A stretch of DNA of 52,782 nucleotides from the NCBI GenBank assembly GCA_903905455.1, contig CAIVGN010000222.1, positions 1-52,782 of the forward strand, given 5' to 3'. Numbering within the stretch: the first letter of the stretch is position 1; every line of letters starts with the position of its first letter. Shown piece by piece: positions 15,821 to 23,420 of the stretch. The notes beneath the pieces were generated by a model. That model did no database searches, was not told where the DNA came from, and worked only from the letters and a program-made list of their open reading frames with translations. The translations under genes and the position numbers were made by a program. This stretch comes from an uncultured Archangium sp. GTDB taxonomy: Bacteria; Myxococcota; Myxococcia; Myxococcales; Myxococcaceae.

Positions 15821-16736
15821 GCAGCGCCTCCCCCAGCACCTTCGAGTACTGCGCGCGGCCCGGCGACGAGAGGTGTTGCCCGTCGACGAACCAGCGCTCA
15901 TCGACTTCCGCGCAGGTGAAGTCGAGGAACGGCGCGCGCACCCGGCGGGCGACCTCGGCGCGCTGGGCCTTCAGCTCGGGCGTGCACTCGGTCTCGCGCC
16001 ACCCGGCCCCGAGCGGAGGCGCCACCAGCGTCACCACGGCCCCCTGCGCCCGCAGCGCCGTCACCGCGCGCCCGAACCCCTCGGCCACGCGCTCGCCCTC
16101 GGCGTCGAGCGTCGCCGGCGGGGTCTCGCGCACCGGCGCCGGGGCCCACGCGGCCGCGTCGTGCACGCCCTCCGGTGCGACCGGGGGTCGAAAGGTCTCG
16201 GTGAGCTGCCGCGAGCGGAACCACTCCGAGCCGTCGAAGCGCGAGGCGAAGACGATGGCGAACACGCGCGGCAGGTTCTCGAGCGCGAAGGCGCGGCGCA
16301 CGGCGAGCAGCGCGGAGTGCGCATGGAGCCAGGCCCCGAGCGGGTCTCCATCAAAGGCGCCGGGCGCGGCGGCGTCGTCGGCGTCCATGGGGGTCGAGGC
16401 GCTCATGGGGCCCGAGAGTTCCACCAGCACCCGCCGCTGGGGCCCGAGGTTCGCGGCGAAGAACTCCAGGGTGGGCAGGGACGACGAGGGCGTGGCGGCG
16501 GAGAAGCCCGACCCCAGCCCGAGGAGCGCGGGGTTGAGGCCGTCGTTGCTGCGCGAGCTGCCCAGGGCCACGAAGTCGACCGGACTCCTGGCGTGGAGCA
16601 GCGCGAGCTTGAAGCGCACCCGGTGGGCGACGGCGGCGAGGCCCTCGGGCTGCACGCGGCACAGCACCTCGAGCGCGGCGAGCAGCCCCAGCACCACGGC
16701 CATCAACTGCATCAGTCGGAGCGCACCGCGCGACAT
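15807..16736 (-). CDS. SGNH-hydrolase-like membrane-anchored protein (polysaccharide acetylation partner)
   Basis: About 309 residues from the ATG at 16736; a GTG at 16754 is an alternative start. A hydrophobic N-terminal segment (LMQLMAVVLGLLAALEVL) should anchor it in the membrane or act as a signal. The SGNH-like block I is DFVALGSSRSNDGLNP (Ser in GSS), and the last block is WFVDGQHLSSPGRAQYS with the Asp-x-x-His pair written DGQH. The protein resembles the AlgX/AlgJ-like or DHHW-type partners encoded next to MBOAT acyltransferases. The 14-base overlap with the MBOAT gene supports a joint function in acylating an extracellular polymer. It is divergent from the Ser/Thr kinase gene; 79 bases separate the two starts. 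Confidence 0.8.
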   Translation of the reverse strand: MSRGALRLMQLMAVVLGLLAALEVLCRVQPEGLAAVAHRVRFKLALLHARSPVDFVALGSSRSNDGLNPALLGLGSGFSAATPSSSLPTLEFFAANLGPQRRVLVELSGPMSASTPMDADDAAAPGAFDGDPLGAWLHAHSALLAVRRAFALENLPRVFAIVFASRFDGSEWFRSRQLTETFRPPVAPEGVHDAAAWAPAPVRETPPATLDAEGERVAEGFGRAVTALRAQGAVVTLVAPPLGAGWRETECTPELKAQRAEVARRVRAPFLDFTCAEVDERWFVDGQHLSSPGRAQYSKVLGEALRALP

Positions 16737-16815
16737 CGCGCGCGCCTGTAGCACGGGGTGGCGCGGCTGTTCTCGCGACGTGGCTGCCTTCCGCGACTAC
16801 GCTGCCCTTCGCTCC

Positions 16816-18282
16816 GTGTCCTCCCACCTGCCTCCGGGCACCCTCATCGCCGGCAAGTACGCGCTCGAAGGCCTGCTCGGCGAGGGCGGCATGGGGGCGG
16901 TGTACCAGGCGACGAACCTGTCCATCGGGCGGCGGGTGGCGATCAAGATCCTCAACGCGGCGGTGTCCGACCGGGAAGACGTGCGGCGGCGCTTCGAGCT
17001 GGAGGCGAAGGCCGCGGCGGTCATCGACCACCCGGGCATCGTCGACGTGCTCGACATGGGGCAGACGGACGAAGGCGAGCCCTTCATCGTCATGGAGCAC
17101 CTCGAAGGCATCACGCTGCGCGCGCTGTTCAAGGAGCTCCGGTGCCTCACCCCGGGCCAGGCCGTGGGGGTGATGGCGCCGGTGCTCGAGGCGCTGGCCG
17201 CGGCCCACCGCGCGGGGGTGATTCACCGCGACGTGAAGCCAGCGAACATCTTCGTGTGCGCCCGGCCGCAGGTGGTGAAGCTGCTCGACTTCGGCGTCTC
17301 GCGCTTCGGCCAGAGCAGCGGCCTGACGCAGACCGGGAGCACCATCGGCACGCCCCGGTACATGGCGCCCGAGCAGGTGCTGGGCGAAGACGACCTGGGG
17401 CCCGAGGCCGACCTCTATTCCGTGGGCGCGGTGCTCTACACCCTGCTCAGCGGGCGGCCGCCCCATGGCTCGGGCTCCGACCTCTCGATGCTGGCGCGGG
17501 TGCTCAACGAGACGCCCCCGGCGCTGGCGACCCTCACCCCGCACCTCCCGCCCGCGCTGACGTCGCTGGTGGACACCCTGCTGCTCAAGGACCGGGCGCA
17601 GCGCCCCCGCGACGCGGCGAAGGTGAAGGCGCAGCTGCTGGCGGCGGTGCCCACGCTCGACACCGAGGGGCTCTTCGACGTCGCGGTGCGCACGGCGCGG
17701 GCCGCGGCGCTCTCGCCCACGCCCTCCTCGAGCGCGGCCGGGCTGCCCCCGCGGCGGCTCACGCCCGGCGGCGTCGCGCGGGTGGCGCCGGCCGAGCCCA
17801 CGCTCCTGCCGCGGCCCTCGCGAACCCCGCTGGTGGTCGGGTTGACGCTGGTGGGGCTGCTGGGCGGCGCGGGCGCGATCGCCTTCCTGGTCCAGCGGCC
17901 CCCGGAGCAGGCGCCCCTTCCGCCGCCGCCCGTGGAGCTGGTGGTGCCCGCGCACGTCGACCCGCCGCCGCCGCCGGCCACCCTCACCCTCACGCTGCTG
18001 GCCGAGCCGGCCACCGCGCGCTTCAGCGAGGCGGGCGTGGAGCTGACCTGCAACCCCTGCACGCTGAGCGGCGAGCGCGGGTCGCGGCGGGTGATGCGGG
18101 TCGCGGCGCCGGGCATGGTGGACACCTCGGTGGAGCTCATCTTCGACGCCACCCGCACCGAGCGCGTGGTGCTCGCCGCGCGGCCCGTCGCGCCGGAGGT
18201 GCCCTTCGACGCGGGCGTTCCGGCGAAGAAGAAGAAGACCTCGCGGGTGCTCTCGGTGGACGAGAAGAACCCCTACGAGTGA
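16816..18282 (+). CDS. Transmembrane Ser/Thr protein kinase (PknB/Hanks type)
   Basis: 488 residues from a GTG at 16816; no Shine-Dalgarno sequence is obvious. The kinase domain (about 15-280) is complete: P-loop GEGGMGAVY, Lys44 in VAIK, catalytic HRDVKPAN (Asp139), DFG at 158-160 and APEQ. A Ser/Pro-rich linker leads to one transmembrane segment (about 338-360, LVVGLTLVGLLGGAGAIAFLV). The outer part is a Pro-rich stalk plus a ~100-residue domain with two cysteines (CNPC), similar to PEGA-type repeats (RRVMRVAAPGMVDTSVEL). Myxobacteria carry many such kinases in development and envelope control. The next gene starts 22 bases downstream and encodes a TPR/PEGA protein, likely in the same operon and possibly a functional partner. 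Confidence 0.93.
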   Translation: MSSHLPPGTLIAGKYALEGLLGEGGMGAVYQATNLSIGRRVAIKILNAAVSDREDVRRRFELEAKAAAVIDHPGIVDVLDMGQTDEGEPFIVMEHLEGITLRALFKELRCLTPGQAVGVMAPVLEALAAAHRAGVIHRDVKPANIFVCARPQVVKLLDFGVSRFGQSSGLTQTGSTIGTPRYMAPEQVLGEDDLGPEADLYSVGAVLYTLLSGRPPHGSGSDLSMLARVLNETPPALATLTPHLPPALTSLVDTLLLKDRAQRPRDAAKVKAQLLAAVPTLDTEGLFDVAVRTARAAALSPTPSSSAAGLPPRRLTPGGVARVAPAEPTLLPRPSRTPLVVGLTLVGLLGGAGAIAFLVQRPPEQAPLPPPPVELVVPAHVDPPPPPATLTLTLLAEPATARFSEAGVELTCNPCTLSGERGSRRVMRVAAPGMVDTSVELIFDATRTERVVLAARPVAPEVPFDAGVPAKKKKTSRVLSVDEKNPYE

Positions 18283-18303
18283 GGCTGCGTTAGGCTCCCG
18301 CGC

Positions 18304-19446
18304 GTGAGCGCCTCCCGGTGCCTGGCCCTGTCCCTCTTGCTCAGCCTGGGCGCCGCCGCCGCCGAAGGCCCCACGCCGGCGCAGCGCAAGGAAGCCGCGA
18401 CGCACTACCAGCGCGGGGTGTCGCTCTCGAAAGAGGGCAACTACCCCGCCGCGCTCGCCGAGTTCCGCGCCGCGTACCAGGCCGCGCCGAGCTTCGAGGT
18501 GCTCTTCAACATCGGCCTGTGTGAGCGCCGCGCGTTCAAGTACGGCCAGTCGCTGCGGACCTTCGGCGAGTACCTGCGCCTGGGTGGCGACAAGGTGCCG
18601 GCCGACCGCCGCGCCGCCGTGGCGAAGGAGATCGAACAGGTGCGCTCGCTGACCGCGCCGGTGGCGATCATCGTCGAGGGCGAGCCCGCGGTGATCACCA
18701 TCGACGGCGAGCGCGAGGGCCTGACCCCGCTCAGCGAGTTCGCCCCCCTGGGGCCCGGCAAGCACCTCATCCGCGCCGAGCGGGAAGGCGACGTGGCCGA
18801 GGAGCGCAGCATCGAGGTCGTCTCGGGCCAGGCGCAGGCGGTGCAATTCTCGCTGCGCTCGCTGACCCGGCCGGTGGAGGTGAACCTCGAGACGCGGCCG
18901 CCGGGCGCGATGGTGTCCATCGACCAGGAGCCCGCGGCGCGCGCGCCGAGGACGGTGAAGCTCAAGCCGGGCACGCACGAGGTGGTGGCGAAACTCGAGG
19001 GGTACACGCCCACGCGCACCGACGTGGTGGTGCAGCCGGGCCAGGGCCGCAGCGTGACGGTGGAGCTGGCGCCGGTGCCGCCGGCGGTCACCACCTCCCG
19101 CCGGTTCCCCGTGCTGGGGGTGACGTTGATCAGCGCGGGGTTGATCAGCAGCGGCCTGGGGCTCTACTTCGCGGCGCAGGCCGGGACGACGGCCAGCCAG
19201 GTCACCCGCTTCGCCCAGTCGGGCGGCGTGACGTGGGACGCGGCGTGGACGAAGACCGAGCGCGCGGGGCAACAACAACAACTCGCCGCGCAGGTGCTGC
19301 TGGGGGCCGGGGGCGCGCTCGCGCTGTCGGGCCTGGTGGCCACCTTCCTCTCGGCGTTCTCCGAGCCCGGGGCCGCGCCCAGCGCGCAGGTCCTCATCCT
19401 TCCCTCGAGCACTGGAGTGTCCGCGTCATGCGCCGTGTCGTTCTGA
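18304..19446 (+). CDS. Secreted or membrane TPR and PEGA-domain protein
   Basis: 380 residues from a GTG at 18304. An N-terminal signal peptide (CLALSLLLSLGAAAAEG) precedes TPR-like helices (about 25-100, HYQRGVSLSKEGNYPAALAEFRAAYQAAPSFEVLFNIG). Two PEGA-type beta domains follow (about 120-185 and 190-260: LETRPPGAMVSIDQEPAARAPRTVKL, GTHEVVAKLEGYTPTR). Two hydrophobic segments lie near the C-terminus (about 268-290 and 325-350). Proteins of this build are frequent in myxobacteria next to Ser/Thr kinases and are probably periplasmic, anchored in the inner membrane. Its stop overlaps the start of the next lipoprotein gene by 19 bases, so the three genes 16816-20792 look like one operon. The molecular role is not known. 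Confidence 0.82.
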   Translation: MSASRCLALSLLLSLGAAAAEGPTPAQRKEAATHYQRGVSLSKEGNYPAALAEFRAAYQAAPSFEVLFNIGLCERRAFKYGQSLRTFGEYLRLGGDKVPADRRAAVAKEIEQVRSLTAPVAIIVEGEPAVITIDGEREGLTPLSEFAPLGPGKHLIRAEREGDVAEERSIEVVSGQAQAVQFSLRSLTRPVEVNLETRPPGAMVSIDQEPAARAPRTVKLKPGTHEVVAKLEGYTPTRTDVVVQPGQGRSVTVELAPVPPAVTTSRRFPVLGVTLISAGLISSGLGLYFAAQAGTTASQVTRFAQSGGVTWDAAWTKTERAGQQQQLAAQVLLGAGGALALSGLVATFLSAFSEPGAAPSAQVLILPSSTGVSASCAVSF

Positions 19447-20792
19447 CTGCGTGGGTGCTGGTGAGCGGCTGCTTCTACGCCCCGGCGGTCGACGACTGCG
19501 CGGTGGCCTGCACCGACGCCTGCCCCTCGGGGTTGCGCTGCGTCGAGGGCCTGTGTCGCAAGAACGAGCAGGTGGTCTGCGAGTGCCAGGCCGGCACCAC
19601 CCGGCCCTGCGGTTCGAACGTGGGCAAGTGCAAGGAAGGGCTGCAGTCGTGCGGGCGCGGCACGTGGGGCGCGTGCGTGGGCGAGGTGCTGGGCTCGGCC
19701 GAGGTGTGCGACGGCCTCGACAACGACTGTGACGGGCTCGTGGACCAGGGCCCGCCCGTGGTGCTCTTCGAGGGCGCCACCGGCGAGTGGCGCTTCCTCT
19801 CGCTCGACGGCGGCTACGCGCTGGTCACCACCGAGGCGAACGACGCCGGCGAAGAGCACACCGTGGTGCGGCGCTTCGACGCAGACTTCACGCCGCGAGA
19901 GGTCACCATCGCCCGCTCGGCGCCGGCGGGCCTCTTCGACGCGACCTCCAACGGCACGGCGGTGTTCCTCGCGTGGGCGCTCGACGGCGGGCTCGACCTC
20001 GCCTCGGTGACCGGGGGGCGCTTGACGTCCTTCGACGGGGTGGAAGACGCGGGCGTCGCGCGGTTCATGCGCCTGGGAGTCGGCGAACAGCTCATCGCCC
20101 ATTGGGACCGGGCGGGCATCGCCACCACCTCGCTGGGCCGCTGGAGCCTCGAGGGACGGCAGGTGGACATCACCGAGACGCGCACCTTGATCGACGCGGG
20201 CTTCGAGCTGCTCGACGCCTGGTACCCGCGGGTGTCGTCGGGCGGCCACTACGCGGTGCTCACCTCCACCCCGCCAGCCGACGCGGGCCTCGACGAGAAC
20301 CTGCGGGCCGTCATCGACACCCGCACCCTCGAGGTGAAGCGGCTCGACGCGCCGTACTACCAGTACGACGTGAACTCGACGAAGCAGCTCGAGCTGCCCA
20401 CCGGCGAGCTGGTCGGCTTCTACCAATACTCGTTTGCGAGCTCGAGCTGGAGCGGGGTGTACGTCAACCCCGACATGCTCGACCTGCTCACCGGCGACGA
20501 GCTGACCGTCGAAGAGGTGAAGTCGAGCGCCACGGCCTGGGGCCCCGGCGACGCGGTGGTCGACGGCGAGGGCCGGGTGTCGCTGGTCTACATGGACACC
20601 GTGGAGCGGCGCTTCGTGGTCGCGCGCACCGTGGGCCGGGGCGTGTCCATGGTCATCTCCAAGCAGCCCCTGCCGCGCGCCGAGGGCTTCGGCGTGCCGC
20701 GCCTGGGCTACGCGGGCGTCGACGAGTTCCTCGGGCTGGCGTGGAAGGAACCGTCCAAGGTGGCTGCGCGGCGCGTGTGCCCGGTGAAGTAG
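19428..20792 (+). CDS. Lipoprotein with MopE-like CDGLDNDCDG motif
   Basis: 454 residues from the ATG at 19428, within the end of the previous gene. A lipoprotein signal (TAWVLVSGC, lipobox Cys15) is followed by a Cys-rich segment (about 15-95) with CEVCDGLDNDCDGLVD-type spacing: residues read EVCDGLDNDCDGLVDQG, the short acidic-Cys motif named after the MopE copper protein and common in myxobacterial surface proteins. The remaining ~350 residues are beta-rich with no motif I recognise; they contain many Asp-Ala-Gly turns and could form a propeller-like surface domain. The likely place is the outer membrane or cell surface. It is third in the kinase/PEGA operon. Metal binding by the motif is inferred from the family only. 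Confidence 0.8.
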   Translation: MRRVVLTAWVLVSGCFYAPAVDDCAVACTDACPSGLRCVEGLCRKNEQVVCECQAGTTRPCGSNVGKCKEGLQSCGRGTWGACVGEVLGSAEVCDGLDNDCDGLVDQGPPVVLFEGATGEWRFLSLDGGYALVTTEANDAGEEHTVVRRFDADFTPREVTIARSAPAGLFDATSNGTAVFLAWALDGGLDLASVTGGRLTSFDGVEDAGVARFMRLGVGEQLIAHWDRAGIATTSLGRWSLEGRQVDITETRTLIDAGFELLDAWYPRVSSGGHYAVLTSTPPADAGLDENLRAVIDTRTLEVKRLDAPYYQYDVNSTKQLELPTGELVGFYQYSFASSSWSGVYVNPDMLDLLTGDELTVEEVKSSATAWGPGDAVVDGEGRVSLVYMDTVERRFVVARTVGRGVSMVISKQPLPRAEGFGVPRLGYAGVDEFLGLAWKEPSKVAARRVCPVK

Positions 20793-20806
20793 GGCCGCGC
20801 TTCAAC

Positions 20807-22642
20807 TCACGACAGCAAACCGCGCACCGCGCCCAGCAACTCCTGGGTGCTGAACGGCTTGGCGAGGCGCCCGGTCCTCGGCTCCGACTGGATGGACGCC
20901 AGCAACTGCTCCGGCGCATAGCCCGAGCAGAAGAGCACCGGCAGCCCCGGGAGGATCTCCCGCGCCGCGCGGAACGTCTCCACCGCGGTGAGCCCGGGCA
21001 TCATCAGGTCGAGGATGACGAGCACCGGCTTCTCTTCCGCGCTGGCGAGCACCACCAGGGCCTGCGCCCCGTCCTGCGCCTCGAGCACGCGGTAGCCGAG
21101 CTTCTCCAGCAACCGGCCCAGCGAGCGGCGCACCAGCTCCTCGTCGTCGACGACGAGCAACAGCTCGCGGCGCTGGGTGCCGATGGGCAGCGCGTCGCGG
21201 GCGGTGGCGGGCTCGGCGTCGCCGGGCAGCACGGGGAAGCGCAGGCAGAAGGTGGTGCCCTCGCCGACCTCGCTGCGCACGTTGATGTCGCCCTCGTGGG
21301 CGCGCACCGCTGAGTCCACCGTGGCCAGGCCCAGGCCCGTGCCGCGGCCGCGATCCTTGGTGGTGAAGAAGGGGTCGAAGATGTGGCTGAGCACCTCGGG
21401 GGCCATGCCCATGCCGGTGTCGACGACCTCGAGGCGCACGATGGCCGGCCCGTCGTCGAGGGTGCGGAAGGTGAGCGTGCCCCCGTCGGGCATGGCGTCG
21501 CGGGCGTTGAGCGCGAGGTTGATCAACGCGTTCGACAGCTGCGGGGTGTCGGCCAGCAGGCGGGAGCGGGTGGCGGTCTGTTCCACCACCAGGGTGATGC
21601 GCCGGTCGAGGGTGCGCTGGAGAATCGTCAGCGCGTCGGCGAGCACGGTGTGCAGGTCCGAGGGCACGCGGCGCGAGCGCTCCTTGCGGCTGAACAGCAG
21701 CAGCTGCCGGGTGAGCCCCGCGGCCTGGGTGGCGGCGGTGAGCACGGTGTTGAGCGCGTCGTTGGCCCCGGGCGTGAGGGCCTCGAAGCGCAACAACTCG
21801 GCGCCCGAGACGATGGCCCCCAGCATGTTGTTGAAGTCGTGGGCCACGCCGCCGGCGAGCTGACCCACGGCGTCCATGCGGCTGGCGTGGCGGAGCTTCT
21901 CTTCGACCAGCCGCTCGTCGGTGACGTCCTGGATGGCGCCCGAGAGCCGGTACACCTGGCCGTCGATGAGCTCGGGCACCGCGTGGAGCCGCACGCGCCG
22001 CCTTCGCCCGGAGCGGGGCACCAGTTCGACCTCGAAACGAAACGGCTCGGCCTTCGACAGCGCGGTCTCGTGGGCCACGCGCACGGTCTCGCGGTGTTCG
22101 GGGGCGAAGAGCATCAGCGCCCCCTCGAGGGTGGGGGTCACCGAGCGCTCGCCCAGCTCGAAGAGGCGAAAGGTCTCGGAGGTCCACACCAGCGCGCGGC
22201 TGGCGACGTCGAACTCCCAGCCGCCGACGCTGGCCATGGCCTGGGTGCGCTCGAGGAAGCGCTTCTGCTGCTCGAGGTCGTCGAGGTTGCGCTGCTGCTC
22301 GGTGACGTCGATGGCGAAGCCGGCCAACCCGTGGAGCACGCCGTCCTGGTCCACCAGGGGGAACTTGGTGGAGAGGAAGGTGCGCACGTCGGGGGGCACC
22401 AGCACCTGCTCGTAGCGGCGGCTGGGCTCACGCGTGGCCATCACCGCGCGGTCGTTCTCGATGAAGTCGTCCGCCTGCGACGCCTCGAAGAGCTCGCGGT
22501 CGGTCTTGCCCACCACGGCCGCTTCCGTGGTGCGGAACGCGCTCAGCCAGGCATCACTGATGTGCCGGTAGCGGCCGTCGACGTCCTTGATGAACGCGAT
22601 GACCGGCGAGTGCCGGATGAACTGGGTGAGCAGGTCGAACAC
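20807..22642 (-). CDS. Hybrid histidine kinase: PAS-PAS-HisKA-HATPase-receiver
   Basis: 611 residues from a GTG at 22642, soluble. Two PAS domains (about 8-115 and 130-245; the first has VIAFIKDVDGRYRHISDAW, typical of PAS) precede a HisKA box (LAGGVAHDFNNMLGAI, phospho-acceptor His) and an HATPase_c domain (NALINLALNARDAM, DTGMGM, GRGTGLGLATV). A C-terminal receiver (about 495-611) is complete, with VVDDEE, ILDLMMPG as phospho-acceptor Asp, CSGYAP and AKPF. It ends 15 bases from the convergent lipoprotein gene. It lies 46 bases downstream of the glycyl-radical activase gene on the same strand, so it may be read through from that operon; a regulatory link is possible but unproven. It needs a separate response element to act on. 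Confidence 0.93.
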   Translation of the reverse strand: MFDLLTQFIRHSPVIAFIKDVDGRYRHISDAWLSAFRTTEAAVVGKTDRELFEASQADDFIENDRAVMATREPSRRYEQVLVPPDVRTFLSTKFPLVDQDGVLHGLAGFAIDVTEQQRNLDDLEQQKRFLERTQAMASVGGWEFDVASRALVWTSETFRLFELGERSVTPTLEGALMLFAPEHRETVRVAHETALSKAEPFRFEVELVPRSGRRRRVRLHAVPELIDGQVYRLSGAIQDVTDERLVEEKLRHASRMDAVGQLAGGVAHDFNNMLGAIVSGAELLRFEALTPGANDALNTVLTAATQAAGLTRQLLLFSRKERSRRVPSDLHTVLADALTILQRTLDRRITLVVEQTATRSRLLADTPQLSNALINLALNARDAMPDGGTLTFRTLDDGPAIVRLEVVDTGMGMAPEVLSHIFDPFFTTKDRGRGTGLGLATVDSAVRAHEGDINVRSEVGEGTTFCLRFPVLPGDAEPATARDALPIGTQRRELLLVVDDEELVRRSLGRLLEKLGYRVLEAQDGAQALVVLASAEEKPVLVILDLMMPGLTAVETFRAAREILPGLPVLFCSGYAPEQLLASIQSEPRTGRLAKPFSTQELLGAVRGLLS

Positions 22643-22688
22643 GACCTGTACTCTGCCCGCTCTGTCGCGGCGCGGGGAGCGCCGAAGT

Positions 22689-23420
22689 TCACCCGCAGCA
22701 CGCCGCTTCGATGCCGAGGCTGGCGAGCGTGGCCGCTGCGCGCTCCAGGAGGTCCACGCCTGGGTACAGCGTGGCTGGAAGGCGAGGCGTCAGCCCCAGC
22801 TGCGCGTACTTCTCGAGGTACAGGCGCTGGTAGGGCACGAGTTGCAGCGCCGAGACCCCGAGGCTTCGCAGGAAGCGCGCCAGCGACGCGAGGTGCGCGT
22901 CGTCATCGGTGTACCCGGGCACGAGCGGCAGGCGGAAGTCCACGGGGGCGCCGCGAGAGGCCAACCACGCGGCGTTCTCGAGGATGCGCTCGTTGCCCGC
23001 GCCGGTGAGCGCGAGGTGCCGCGCCGAGTTCATCTGCTTCAAGTCGAACTGGAAGAGGTCGACCACCTCGAGCACCGCCTCGAGCGCCCCGCGCGTCACC
23101 TCGCCCGCGGTCTGCACGCAGGTGTGCAGCCCGTGCCCCTTCGCGCGCGAGAGCAACGCGTGCACGAAGTCCGCCTGGAGCAGCGGTTCCCCGCCCGACA
23201 CGGTGAGGCCGCCGCCGCTGGTGGCGTAGTAGTCGCGGTCCTGGAGCACCTCGGCGAGCACGTCGTCCGGAGTCCTCCACCGCGCCGACGCGCCGGCGAA
23301 GCTCTCGGGGTTGTGGCACCAGGCGCAGCGCAGCGAGCAGCCGGCGAGGAACACGGTGGTGCGGATGCCGGGCCCGTCGTGCACGCAGAAGCGCTGGACG
23401 TCGAACACCCGGCCCTTCAT
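22689..23420 (-). CDS. Glycyl-radical-enzyme activase (radical SAM)
   Basis: 243 residues. A radical SAM protein of the pyruvate formate-lyase activating group: DVQRFCVHDGPGIRTTVFLAG near the start, then the iron-sulfur motif CxxxCxxC as Cys28, Cys32 and Cys35 (CSLRCAWC), followed by TVSGGEPLLQ. There is no extra ferredoxin-like cysteine cluster after the motif, so it resembles the short PFL-AE form rather than CutD/HpdA-type activases. It should abstract a hydrogen from Gly802 of the neighbouring glycyl radical enzyme using SAM and reduced iron-sulfur. The ATG overlaps the stop of that enzyme by four bases, which ties the two together. The C-terminus ends ACCG. Activity would require low oxygen. 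Confidence 0.93.
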   Translation of the reverse strand: MKGRVFDVQRFCVHDGPGIRTTVFLAGCSLRCAWCHNPESFAGASARWRTPDDVLAEVLQDRDYYATSGGGLTVSGGEPLLQADFVHALLSRAKGHGLHTCVQTAGEVTRGALEAVLEVVDLFQFDLKQMNSARHLALTGAGNERILENAAWLASRGAPVDFRLPLVPGYTDDDAHLASLARFLRSLGVSALQLVPYQRLYLEKYAQLGLTPRLPATLYPGVDLLERAAATLASLGIEAACCG

